Of a DNA stretch of 64,000 nt, positions 25,341 to 37,400 are shown one piece after another. Under the pieces are notes generated by a model. That model did not search any database. It saw nothing but the letters and a program-made list of their open reading frames with translations, and was not told the origin of the DNA. The DNA lies in contig NC_051136.1 in assembly GCF_014839805.1 (NCBI RefSeq), positions 2,356,001 to 2,420,000 on the forward strand. The letters are read 5' to 3'. Position numbers and translations under genes: made by a program. Source of the DNA: Manduca sexta. Taxonomy: Eukaryota; Arthropoda; Insecta; Lepidoptera; Sphingidae. How positions within the stretch are numbered: position 1 is the first letter of the stretch; every line of letters starts with the position of its first letter.

Positions 25341-25848
25341 TTTATTTTCATTAATGTTCAAGTTTATTATTCCAGTGTGATTAGGGGCGAGGTTACCACC
25401 ATATTGGTTCAGATTTACATCTAATCGAACCTTGCACTTTAGAAATTTACTCAGCAATTGCGAGATTGGTCTGAGCTGCCGAATTAGCGATAGAATCTCC
25501 CCAACATATAATAATAAGAGGGAAATAAGTTTGAATCATTGGCAGTTGCTTCTCTGCGAGTGATTAGCTATGAGCTTATAGAAGAATAATAAAGTGGGAA
25601 GACAAAATAAATATTATTTAATAACTATAGGTTATTCCAGTAATAATGTCGATAGTTTCAATATTACATTCGGCAATACCTAACGTCATCATGATAAGTA
25701 TGGTCGCCCGCGTCCACGTAAGTCGGTTGTGTCTTCATTGTGCGCAATATTTCTATACATTAACAAGTGAGTCATCCATAACAACCGTCCAACGACTACA
25801 ACGTGCACAGAGTAGTTGCGCATACACAGGATCTGCACCTAAGCTGCA

Positions 25849-26721
25849 ATGAGCAAATCAAATACAGCAATCGATCAGACAGAGGAGGTCGACGGTGTCA
25901 AACTTGTCAGTAAGAAGCCCACCTCCCATATCACGAGTCGCAGCCGGACAACTAATCCTAAAGATTACACTGCAAACCTCCACGAAGATCTACGTGAGTT
26001 CCAAGAAAAAATTGTTTCGTTGGTTGAAGGCTGGTTTACGCGACAGGAGCAAAATCTCTCTAAATTATCTGACTCCCTGGATGATGTAAAGTGTTCGTTA
26101 AGCAGCTTAAATAAGCAATACGAAGACATAGACGAGAAGATAAATGGAATTGAAATGAGAGTCACTAATCTCGAGGAGAAAACGATACCTTCCTCCTTCG
26201 ACCAGAACAGAATCGCGTACCTTGAATCTAAAATTGAAGTCATGGAGTTACAAGCACGCCAGTGTAATGTAGAAATATGTAATCTGCCGGAGAAACGTGG
26301 AGAAAATCTGATGAAACTACTGCTTGAAATTTCTACAATAATTAAACACCCAGTCACCAATCACAACGTGGTTGCTATCCATCGTGTTCCCCAGGCGCAC
26401 CCTAGTAGCACCCGCCCAAAAAACATAATAGTTAAATTTTCTAGTCGTATACTGCGAGATGACTTTATTGCGGCTGCCCGTTCCACTCGAGGCATCAAAT
26501 CAGAAGATTTAAATATCTCTGGCCCACGTCAAAAGATATATGTAAATGAGCACCTGACCTTAGCTAGAAAGGAATTATTTCGGAACACCCGAGAGTTGGC
26601 AGCTAAGTTTGGATTCAAGTATGTCTGGATCAAGCATGGAACTATACTCGCCAGAGCTAATGACAATTCCCCAGTCATTGCAGTATACTCTTCTAATGAC
26701 CTATCAAAAATTAAGAAGTGA
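25849..26721 (+). CDS. LINE ORF1 protein (290 aa)
   Basis: ATG at 25849, stop at 26721, uninterrupted. Residues ~45-115 form a predicted coiled coil (heptad-like LSKLSDSLDDVKCSLSSLN and IDEKINGIEMRVTNLEE). Residues ~130-210 look like an RRM-like nucleic-acid-binding region with EICNLPE, VVAIHRVP and NIIVKFSS. A C-terminal basic part follows (RKELFRNTRELA). No CCHC knuckle is present, unlike typical Jockey gags. By analogy it is an RNA-binding chaperone that assembles with LINE RNA. ORF2 starts 699 bases further on, part of which is the MITE. Confidence 0.8.
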   Translation: MSKSNTAIDQTEEVDGVKLVSKKPTSHITSRSRTTNPKDYTANLHEDLREFQEKIVSLVEGWFTRQEQNLSKLSDSLDDVKCSLSSLNKQYEDIDEKINGIEMRVTNLEEKTIPSSFDQNRIAYLESKIEVMELQARQCNVEICNLPEKRGENLMKLLLEISTIIKHPVTNHNVVAIHRVPQAHPSSTRPKNIIVKFSSRILRDDFIAAARSTRGIKSEDLNISGPRQKIYVNEHLTLARKELFRNTRELAAKFGFKYVWIKHGTILARANDNSPVIAVYSSNDLSKIKK

Positions 26722-26944
26722 TTGTTTAGTTACTCTATATTATGGAAATCTTACTATTACTCCAGGTATTGCACTTTTTATTTTGCGCGGGCTCTGCCTT
26801 ACGCACTACTCTGTATATCTACAATTTGCCTCGCTCATACTTTCCCCACTGCCGGTATTATTTTTTACGTTCACCGTCATAATTTTTGCTGCAAAATATC
26901 TATACTCCAGAAATATTATATATAATATCACAATTGGTTTAGAT

Positions 26945-27193
26945 CAGCTATACTCTAAGTGTGTTCCGCGGAACCCTAGGGTTCCGTGATACCTCCGTCG
27001 GGGTTCCGCAAGAATTTAGAAAAAAAAAATCAAAACACCTCTCTCAATAATAATTAGTAACTGTTACATTGTACTTTTATTATGCTGATTAATAAAAAAT
27101 ACACTTATAAAAACAATTGTTTTATTGTAGGGTTCCATCAAGTATTTTGCTTCCCAAAAGGGTTCCGTCATTTAAAAAGTTTGAGAACCACTG
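26945..27193. mobile_element. hAT-type MITE, 249 bp, inside the LINE
   Basis: It is flanked by an 8-base direct repeat GTTTAGAT (26937-26944 and 27194-27201), the target duplication length of hAT elements. The ends are CAG...CTG. The right terminus read inward is CAGTGGTTCTCAAACTTTTT, a terminal sequence typical of hAT MITEs; the left terminus is diverged. Interior copies of GGGTTCCGT occur at both ends. No coding capacity. Confidence 0.8.
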
Positions 27194-27420
27194 GTTTAGA
27201 TTGTTACGAAATAATTAATGTTTTTATGTTTTTAAATATACTTTCATTTGTATTCGTGTGCTATTATAATTCATTCTTTTGTATTTACGGGAAGACCTTG
27301 TACGGTACAATTCACCTTTGTTTGTATGTTCTTGCTCAATAACCATTTATTATTACGAATATATTGCTTATTGTCTATTATCTGTATTAACAGTACTTTA
27401 TACTTATATCACCAATAATA

Positions 27421-30350
27421 ATGTATAAAATAACGATTTATTACCAAAACTGTAGGGGATTACGGACTAAATTAAATATGCTATATAGTAATGTACTTGC
27501 CGAAAACTATGACGTTATTATATTATCTGAGACCTGGTTAATACCTAATATCACTGACTCTGAAATCATTGATTCCCGTTATATTTTGTATCGGTGTGAC
27601 AGGGACCGAATGACCAGTGGTAAAATGGATGGCGGTGGTGTCCTAATTGCCGTTCGTCAAGGCTTACAACCTTCTCGTATTATGTTAAAGTTTGCGTCGG
27701 AGTGTGACCCAAACGCAGTAAACTCAACTTCCCATATTGACTACATTGTACTGAAATTTCCATCAGATAAACCCGGCAAATCAAATATAATGTGTGGCCT
27801 GTACATTCCGCCGAATCAAGTATTCGCTACTTATAAGTGTTTCTTTGAAGCACTACATGATATGATATTTACGTCCTATATTGACAAATATATTATATTA
27901 GGGGACTTTAATCTACCTTGTTTGAAATGGTCAGAAAAGGGTGAGGCAGTGCATGATAACGTTTCTGCGGTCAATTTAAATCCCATATACAAATTCATTA
28001 TACATTTTTTATCATCTATTAACGGTGTGCAATTTAATCATTTTAAAAATAACATGGGTCGTATCCTCGATTTGTATATCTCAAACGCAGATTACGTTGA
28101 CATTTCACTGTGCAAACAGCCCACTACACTCTTGCTGCCTATAGACAATCTACATCCTCCGTTTCATGTAATAACCTCATTTAATTCATCTGAAACAGCC
28201 ATGTCGCGCCGTTCCATACCTAAGTTCAGATTTTTTGAAGGCAATTACACAGCCATAAACAATGATATAGCAGCTATTGCATCGGAGACTATACTAAGGG
28301 ATATACCATTGGAATTAGGTGTAAATATTTTTTATGAGAAAATTTTTTATGTGATCCGAAAACACATTCCACTACGCGTACCCAAATCGGGGCGTTTCCC
28401 AGTGTGGTTTTCTAAGTCGCTTATACACGTGTTTAGGAATAAGGAGAAGGCTTGGGTGCGATGGAAGAAGTTCGGTAGCAAGTCTGACTACGAATGTTTC
28501 TCCTTATTTAGGGCTAGGTTTAAAGCATTATGCAAAAACTGTTTAAATAATTACATGCAATCTATTGAGACAGGGCTTAGAAAGGACGTTAAGATTTTCT
28601 GGTCGTACATACGTGATCGTAAATTGAAGTCAGGTGTTCCTAATACTGTGATGTATAAAAATCTTAAATCTAATGTACCAGACACTATATGTGAATTATT
28701 TTCTAAGTTCTTTAGTTCTGTGTATGAGCCTAATGACCCGATAGATCCTCACCCTGACCCATCCATGGGTTACGCTCCCAACAGTAGTATTATGCAAAGG
28801 ATTCAAATATCTCAAGACGTAGTCTTAAAAGAATTAGAACGTTTGGACATTACAAAAGGATCTGGCCAAGATAACTTACCGCCTTTTTTCCTCAAACATA
28901 CTGCTAGCTCTATTTGTAAACCCGTTACCATGCTATTTAACTGCAGTTTACAACAGGGCATTGTTCCTCAAATCTGGAAAACTGCAAATATAACGCCGGT
29001 GTATAAAAGTGGGTCCCGAGAGGATGTTTCAAACTATCGACCTATTTCTCTGTTATCCACTTTGTCTAAAGTGCTTGAAAGACTCGTACATAATGGAATT
29101 TACCCTAGTTTACATTCGTTGGTCATACCCGAACAGCATGGTTTTGTAAAAGGTCGGTCAACAACCAGCAATCTATTAGTATTTACAAACTTTGTGTTCG
29201 AAAGTCTAGACAGTAGATGCCAAGTAGACACGATATACACGGACTTCTGTAAGGCCTTTGACAAGGTTGACCATGCAATTCTTTTGAAGAAAATTGCATT
29301 CAATGGAATTAGAGGTGATCTTTTACGATGGTTTCAGTCATACATCGAGAATAGAACTCAGAAAGTTGTAATCAACGGTTATTCATCTAGCTCCATCTCT
29401 GTTTCCTCTGGAGTTGCGCAGGGGTCAATATTGGGGCCATTATTGTTTATTCTTTTCATAAATGATATTATTACATGTTTCAATTCATAGTAAATTTCTC
29501 TTATATGCCGATGATCTCAAGATATACCGAATAATTAGCGATATTAATGATTGTAAAATGCTCCAAGATGACCTAAATCGTCTAACTCAATACTGTTTGG
29601 ATAATAAATTGCATCTTAGTCTTACCAAGTGCAATTCTATTATTTTTACCAAAAAAAAATAATAATGTCTGCAAATATATTTATTCTTTGTGTAATACAC
29701 CACTAAATACCACTTCGATGGTTAGAGACTTAGGTATAATTTTAGATTCCAAATTACATTTAGACGCTCATATAGATCACATAGTTAATAAAGCATTTCA
29801 ACTATATGGTTTTATAATGAGAGCGTGTGCTGAATTTAAGCAGCCGGGAAGCTATTTACTATTGTATAAGTCATTCGTTAGGCCTCAGCTGGAGTACGCT
29901 ACAGCTATATGGAATCCCCGCTACAATAAATATGTGGACCAGATTGAAATGGTTCAACGCAAATTTTTACGTGCTGTTAATTACAGATGCCAAAGTGCAG
30001 GGTCTTCCTATAAAGATTTGTTAGATAAGTTTTCTCTTACGTCCTTACAATCGAGAAGATTACTCTTAGATCAAATGTTGTTGTATAATATTTGTCGTGG
30101 CAAGTTTGACTGTATTAGTCTTACTAATGAGTTGTCCTTTACAACTTCTTCACACACCCGGCGTGTGTGCAACGAGTACTACCACAATTTGTTTTATCCT
30201 AAATCTTGTCAGACTAATGCCGGTGAGCGTGCCCCCTTACGCCGCTTCATGAAGCTATACAACGAATATTTTACCGACTTGGATATATTTGTATTACCGA
30301 CTGTGAGGTACAAAAGGCGTGTCTTAGAGATAGTTAAAGAGTTAGACTAG
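27421..30350 (+). pseudogene. LINE ORF2: endonuclease plus reverse transcriptase, two frame breaks
   Basis: The first frame (27421-29490, 689 aa) holds an APE-type endonuclease (YYQNCRGLRTK, LSETWL, LGDFNLP) and the N-terminal part of the reverse transcriptase (ITPVYKSG, NYRPISLL, QHGFVKGRSTTSN, DFCKAFDKVDH, GVAQGSILGPLLF). The catalytic YADD lies in the next frame (29462-29662), and the thumb region (VRDLGIILDSKL, RPQLEYATAIWNPRY, VQRKFLRAVNYR) in a third (29688-30350). One break is near 29485, apparently one extra T; the other is at the A run at 29652-29660. Each could be mutation or a base-calling error. The VQRKFLRAVNYR-type end points to the CR1/L2/Daphne side of the superfamily. As assembled the protein is not functional. 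Confidence 0.82.
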
Positions 30351-30756
30351 TAACACTTAATTTAACAATTTATTCTATGATCTACATAATTGTAATTATA
30401 TAGTTGTTATAATTATGTAGTGCAGCTACAATATGTATGAGTACGAGGTTTGTTAACATTATTAATAATTATTTGGCTTACTAGTTAGTGATCTATAATT
30501 ATGTAATAGTTTAAATTCAGTTAAAATTTAAAAGTGGATTTGCGGATTATTGTTTGGTTTACTATTAATATGGGGACAAAGGTGTGGATTGTACAATAAT
30601 TTGTTCTTATTTAATAAGATAATTAGATTTATGAGTCATTTGTACAGTTGTTTTTTGTTCCAAACAAATAAAAAAAAAAAAAAAATAGTTTTTAATATAA
30701 AATATACGTCACAGTTAACCTTTTGCACCGTATTCGGCCTAAATTAAGTATCGATA

Positions 30757-31147
30757 TCTATATGTATAAAAGAAAGTTGTGTTAGTTACACAATTCATAA
30801 CTCAAGAACGGCTGAACCGATTTGGCTGAAAATTGGTGGAGAGGTAGCTTAGAACCAGGAGACGGACATAGGACACTTTTTACTATTATATAAAGCTAAA
30901 GAGTTTGTTTGTTTCTTTGAACGCGCAAATCTCAGGCACTACTGGTTAGAACTGAAAAATTATTTTAGTGTTGGATAGCTCACTTATCAAGGAAGGCTAT
31001 ACGTCATGACGCTGTGATCAAAAGGAGTGGAGCAGTTATGAAAACTGTTGTGAAAACGGGGAAAATTTATAACTTTTGAGAGATTATAACAGAAAACTTT
31101 ATCTTGAAAAACTCTATCACGCGGGCGGAGCTGCGGCCAAAAGCTAG
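30757..31147 (+). mobile_element. Helitron-like non-autonomous element
   Basis: It starts TCTATATGTATAAAAGAAAG and ends with GCGGGCGGAGCTGCGGCC, then AAAAGCTAG and T. The 5' segment (ACTCAAGAACGGCTGAACC) is shared with 45558 and 50145. An internal second head (TATATAAAGCTAAAGAG) suggests a composite of two related elements. Confidence 0.6.
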
Positions 31148-31645
31148 TGTTATATAAAGCTAAAGAGTTTGTTTGAACACACAAGGACAACTGGTACGAA
31201 TTGAAAAATTCGAAATTACAGAATTTAAGTTTACTGTTGGATAGCCCATTTATAGAGGGAGACTATAGGTTGCATACCATCACGCTATGACCAATAGGAG
31301 CAGAGCATAAATGTAGATGTTTCAAAAATTGGGAAAAATGATTACCCTTCCTTTTGTGTTATTGCTTGATATTGCGTGCGCGGCGTAAACGATTATAGTT
31401 ACGCAATAATCATGTATGACGGAACTGTTTCTGATATATATTTTTTTAAATTATAAAATATAGCCCCCGTCGCATCTGGTTGTCGTCTAAACGCGATAAA
31501 CATTGCAACTACACGACGTATAAAGATGAAATTTGCTATGGAGATAGTTCAATGCCCTGTATAGGCCATAGGCTACTTCGTATTCCGGGAATTATTATTC
31601 CGGAAAACTCTTGCATGCGAGCGATACCGAGACCAAAGCTAGAGT
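31148..31645 (+). mobile_element. Older Helitron-like element (degenerate)
   Basis: It repeats the TATATAAAGCTAAAGAGTTTG head, TGCGTGCGCGGCGTAAACG interior and AAAGCTAGAG end also seen at 8139-8645; flanks on both sides match that copy, so it belongs to the array unit. Confidence 0.5.
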
Positions 31646-31704
31646 CGACATAACGCTTTAATAAATACAATGTATATAATAATTAAATATATTGTATATA
31701 GTAA

Positions 31705-32232
31705 TTAGCTGACCCGGCGAACTTCGCACTGTCTAACAGTCGATTCTTTATTTTTTTGATTTTTTTAAATATATATTCTGCTATTCGGGACACCAGGTCA
31801 GTGGGTAAGATAAAAAAAGAAAAAAGAAAGTTGATAAGTCAACAATTACATTATGTCAAAAAATAAAAATTATAAAACACTTAAAATTCTTTCCATTGAC
31901 ATTAATTAACAATATTGACATTAATATTTATACGATACTAACGTCATTCAATTGTTTTGCTTTTCCGGAACCCCTCCACTAACATTTATAATTTATGGTA
32001 TTGTATTAAAGTTCAAATTGATTATTAAGTATTATTACTGATGTTTTGTATGGCAATATAGAAAAATGTTGTTTTAAGACTTTTTCAGGCATTTTAAAAA
32101 AAAAATTGTCTCCGTAAGTACCGTCTTCGTACTTCAAGGAATATTATAAAAAAAGAATTAACGAAATCAGTTCAGCTGCTCCCGAGATTTGCGTTTAGCA
32201 ACACATTCAGCGATTCATTTTTATATTATAGA
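31705..32232 (-). mobile_element. Helitron-like element, ~528 bp
   Basis: On the minus strand it begins TCTATAATATAAAAATGAAT and ends CGAAGTTCGCCGGGTCAGCTAA, a TC start and a CTRR end preceded by a short hairpin. Interior sequence is AT-rich and non-coding. Confidence 0.55.
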
Positions 32233-34096
32233 TATAAGGTCATTTTGATAGTAGTTTAATAAATGAAACCATGTATTCTTCAAAATAACACAACTATAAG
32301 ATGAACTAACTATAGATGTAAAATAAAAAGTGCAAGTATCGAACAAAATAAATACCAACAAAAGTAATTTTAATTTTACATGCTTTAAGGCCACTATTAC
32401 TACACGAAGAGAATTTGTAGGAAAATCAAACTTTCAGTCAGAATACACTTAAAAAACAGCGTATTTGTTCTAAAGTACAAAATAAAAAAAAAGAGAAATC
32501 TAAAACTGGGAATTTTGGCGTAGATATTTATTATTTATGCATAATTTTCGGCACAATGTTAAAGTTCAAATGGGGTTTCATGTACTAACATCAATGTAAA
32601 AATGACCCTATATCGGATGTCCCAGAAAATAGTGTCCAGCGGAGGTCCAGAGATAGAGCACCCTTAGGGTTTCCGTATCACCCCCATGTATGTTCCGCGA
32701 TTTTTCATAGTTTTCGAGTTATGAATATTTTTCTGAATTGTTTGAGAATTTTCGATTTGAACAATTAAATGCTTTATTATTTTAAAAGTAGATGAATTCT
32801 TCGAGATTGTTTTATTCGAACTAAATTAACATTAGTTGTACTTTTTTCATAAAAATAATCAGCTACGAAACTTTAATGAAAATTAGGAAAATGCTGGTGT
32901 AAAGTGAAAAACTTACGTTTTATGAATTATGAGTTAAATTTTCCACTCTAAGTTAAACATCTAAACAGATGACTTCGTGGTTCTAAGGCAGGTCAAAAAC
33001 TTCTCCAAACTCCCAACTTACATATTCATTAAAAAAACATAGTCCTTCATGTGCGCTACTTTGCCTGAAATCAGCCTTAAAAGAGAGCGAGGTGGAAATT
33101 TCCTAGAATTTGCCATTAGATTACAATTATTTTTACTCACGTCTCCTCATTCCTAAGGTTAATTAGTTTGTTAACCAACCGAAAATGACTACACGAAAGC
33201 TATGAGTTAAACATTGGCATATTTTTATGTCTAAGTTTCATTAATTTTACATGATTCGTTCTCGCGGTTTAAGAGTTGCAAACGTGAGTGCAAATCTTTC
33301 ACCTGCAATTACAATGGGCCGAGGGGATAATGAGAATAGCACAGCGCCTGATTATGGTTGACCGTAATATTCCCCTTTAAGTATTCACTGCAGTAAACTC
33401 ATTACATAAATTAAGGAGTAATAAAATTGAATACACACAGTTAAATTAAACTTTTTAAATAAATTTAAATTTTACGAATTTTATCGCGGTTTTAATATTT
33501 TACTTTTCTCCCGACGTTTCGAAGACTTTGCAGCCTTCATGGTTACGGAGGGGACTGAGGCGTTGTTCATCCGCAAAGTGTTACAATAGTACCGGGGGTA
33601 CCCAGCTAATCGTGTACAAGCGATCCCCCGGCTTAGCAACCACGGCAGCCCCATGATAAGTTGGTGGGCCCTACCGCTATCACTGGAAGCGCGGGAGCCT
33701 GCAGCTAGACGGTCTTAGGGCCCGGGAGGAAGAAGGGAGGGGAGAGAGGGAAGGAAGAGAAGAGGACGGAGTAGGAGTTACTAGGATGGTTGGCAGGTAA
33801 GGGAAGGGAAATGTTCACGAACCCTTAGATAGACCTCACTGTGAATTTAGCAACATGAGATATACACACGAGCTGTGTGCCTAGGGTCGCGGCAAATGTT
33901 CCTCCGTGCATGGGCGTGCATTCGGTGTGGAGACCAAGCGCACAAGAATTGCCTTGGGGGGGGGGGGGGGGGGGGGGGTGGGTTATATCAGGTATTACTT
34001 CTTGTGACTTCTTGCAGCTTAAACAGCGTGAATATCTGTGCCTAGAGATTACCAGAAAAATGCATAATATCCATTATGCGTTTTCCTGGAATATCA
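32233..34096. other. Intergenic repeats between LINE and FAR-3, no gene recognised
   Basis: It includes a block from 32610 (TATCGGATGTCCCAGAAAATAG) that looks like an unrelated transposon remnant, the inverted partner of 10494-10640 at 33336-33440, a lepidopteran repeat with CGACGTTTCGAAGACTTTGC at 33505-33560 (also near 47000, 51570 and 58740), a purine-rich tract at 33725-33780 and a 23-base G run. No open frame resembles a protein. Confidence 0.5.
33956..33978. repeat. Poly-G run of 23
   Basis: An uninterrupted run of 23 G follows GCCTT. Runs this long are unusual in an AT-rich genome and are prone to length error in assemblies. Confidence 0.9.
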
Positions 34097-34429
34097 AAAT
34101 AGCCTTAATCCAGGTTCTGTCTCCAATATAAAGTAATCTGTTAAATAAACTTGTGAATGTATACTCCAACACGGAACCTTCCTTTTAATCATAGTTTTTG
34201 TTTGTTACTTTTTTCGCCTCTGTGGGATGGGATTTATAACACTGAAAATATACATTTGGGTTTCAATGATATATGCGCAGCTTGCCAGGTATGGGTGTAG
34301 GAAATTGTCAGATTGAATTAGGATCCAGGCTCCTTATCTATAACTCGTTATTGGCGTTTCTATATTGGAAAAAGAAATTGGATCACTGTTACTAAATAAA
34401 ACAATATAGACAATAGTAATGTATTTAAA

Positions 34430-37400
34430 TCATAGTATATTGGATATGTTGTATAAAGTATAGAAAAATTTAAATACAATATAGCCAAACATAGCAAAGT
34501 ATAAGAAATTAGCAATTTTGAACCAAAATTGCATTCTCACGCCTTTTTTAGTATTTTTTAAATTGTCTTTGATGATGTATTTACGAATGCCAAGGCAATA
34601 TGTCATGAAGTAGTCCTCAAGGAGAAGAGGTTTAATATTAAAGTTGAACAGGAGTTTATCTGTACTGGACAGCTTGTGGTACAAGGCGACGGTGTTGTCA
34701 TCCTTGAAGGTCCACTCGTTCGTCAAAAAGTACGACAGAATCGACGTCATCTTGTACATTTTTGTGTATACTTTCACAACCCTGAAAATAAGCATTTAAT
34801 AATAATAACAATAAATGAAACTTAGACATTAACTCCGAATTACGCCGTAGAGAAATTGAGGAACAACTGCAAACTGACGTAACCCTGTATACTAGAACTG
34901 ACCTTACAACTAGACCAAAATTACCTCGATGAAAAGAAACTAAAAAAATATGCGTGTTGCTAGATATGTTTAACAGCGCTATATAAAGAAATTTTACAGT
35001 ATTGATAGTGATTTTATGTAATTAAATTTGGACAAAACGAGTAATTCAGTAAGGTTTAGAGGCATATGAGTGTTTAATAATTCCTTAATTTGATACAACA
35101 CATTTAGCCTATAAAAGCAATTTCCCGTGCACTTATAACGTTGAGACTCAAAACGAAGTTGCTTATCCATAATTAAACCTAAATTTCTAGCCTTATGAAT
35201 CCACTCCAGCAGAATACATTTTACTTTAGAAGCACATTGTAATTAGAAGTAAGCAAATATTTAATTATTTTATGAAGAAACTATTTTTGAACCAATTCTT
35301 TGTTGATAAATTTATATAAGATTATACTCTTTATACGCCCATTGCGGTTAGTTATAATCCCATGACTACTCACCGAGATTTCGATATGAAAAAAGATTTA
35401 CGACATAATATTTATAGAGTTCATATTCAATTTCCTTTTTTAATTATGAAGTGGTTATTTTTTTTAAACTTACGAAGGTATTCCCTCAGGCAGTTTCAGT
35501 CGTAATAAAAAGAACAATGAGTCAACAATATAAGCAGGTATATAGTGCAACATCCAGTATAGAAGCCAAAAGATGAATTTGTTGCTGGTTTCCACACCCC
35601 AACAATACCAAACAGATTTAGGAGAGACGAGAGACTTCATTCGGTCAGAGCGGATGATTTTGCTGGTAGTAACTGGAATATAATAAAAAAATAATTTTGG
35701 CTACATTACATGGTTGAATTATTCTATTAATCTTTGTAAATAATGCTTTTGGTTATAAGTTTGGACCCATCCTACGAGGTTTGAGCCTGCATTAATTTTA
35801 ATAATATTGTTGGTTGTGTCGATAATAATTTCTCACACTAAACTATTTTAAGTGAAATAATTAATGATACCCAAATTAAAACTGGATCCGCTGCTGATAG
35901 TGTAGACTTTCAGTTGTTTGTCGTCGTTGTCGTGTCTGTTGCGAGTCTCCACAGCAGATGCGATGACAGCGTTAGTGACGAAATCAGCTGGCGCTACGCA
36001 TGCGTCTATGTTTTCTATGAGGACCACGTGGGCTGCTCCAATTAAAGCGGTTAGGAGCCACTGAAATTAGATAGCATTGGAAAGATCCAATCAAGCTATA
36101 GCTTTAACCATCAAAGGAGACGCAAAGTCACAACTGCAGCAAGCGAACATCAATGGACTTATTGTTCGTTTATGATTCGAGTGTGATTTTTTTATCGAAT
36201 CGAAACTTGCACTCCCGAAATTTACATAATAATTACTCGAGATTCGTCTGAGCTGCCTAGTAACGATAAATTCTCCACAACATATAATTTATTATGAGCA
36301 ATATGCTGAGCCTCACACAAACAAGGGTTCATACAACGTGCATCACACGATAGTGTCGAAAAGGTTTCAGTTCATCACAAACTGCCAGGTTAGGCGTGCC
36401 TGATACGGATTTTAAACTGGAACCTTCTTTTAGTAGATTGTTACTCATGGATTATTATAATAATAATATGAATAATGAAATTCCGGGAAAAGCAAGCAAA
36501 CAGAACTTATTAATATCACTAAATGACCAACCCCAGTGACTCCGTAGACGCAGGACGGGTCAATCCATCCGGGCGATGGTTCAGTATACGCACCTAAAAC
36601 TGAAATACATTATATAAGTCGATGATCTATTGCACACATCAGTGCGAAAGCGCGCTTGAATGCACACCATGCTGACTGTATGTGTATAATATTAAGGTAA
36701 AAGTTTTGATGGCAACGGAATAAGTGCCATTTTATACGTTCCGGTTTCAGAATAAGCGTAGAAATTTGTGTCGCATCCACACTTACATAGACTGCTTGTT
36801 ATAGCTATTTATACATATAATAGTCCGGTCAATTTAGCCCAAAAATAGGGGTAACCTTGCATTAATTCCCAGAAAGCTGAAAATTTACATAGATGTTAGG
36901 GACACTATTATTATGAAATTGTAAAAAGTCCCCATCGATCCCATGTCTGCAATTTTTTTTATTCAAGGTCAAAGGTTCTAAAAATGACTTTTTCGAATTT
37001 TTCAGCGAAACGGTTAGTTTTATGAAAAAATATGTCCGACAAAAATTGTAGATCATGAAATTATCTACAAAAATTGTCGTTACACATTTTTTCATAAACT
37101 ATACTATATTTTTTCATAACACTAACCATTTTTGAGAAAAACAATTACAGAACTTTCTTACGCTGTATTCTCCACAATAAGCATGACTAAGCTGCCTATG
37201 ATATCATTGGGCTTGTAATATAAGTAAAACTATAAGTCTGCGTGACTGATACATTCATATTGACCGACAATTCTGAAAATATGATTTTAAAAAAACGGAG
37301 TTCCTAATTTTAAGGGACCATGTGCACTTCAACAACATCTGTCTAGCATTCCATTGTTCGCGTGGCCGTTCCGTCTACCTGTTTTGTGAGGTCGCACCTA

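Larger units (their letters stand above)
25700..30687 (+). mobile_element. Near-complete non-LTR retrotransposon (CR1/Jockey superfamily)
   Basis: The left edge follows from comparison with the uninterrupted flank at 45420-45500: homology breaks after ATGATAAGTA and resumes at TAGTTTT after a run of about 15 A at 30670-30686. The element is therefore ~5 kb with 5' UTR, ORF1, ORF2, a 3' UTR and poly-A. It interrupts the array flank between FAR-2 and FAR-3 and carries a hAT-type MITE between the ORFs. Two single-base frame breaks in ORF2 suggest a young copy or residual sequence errors. Confidence 0.85.
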
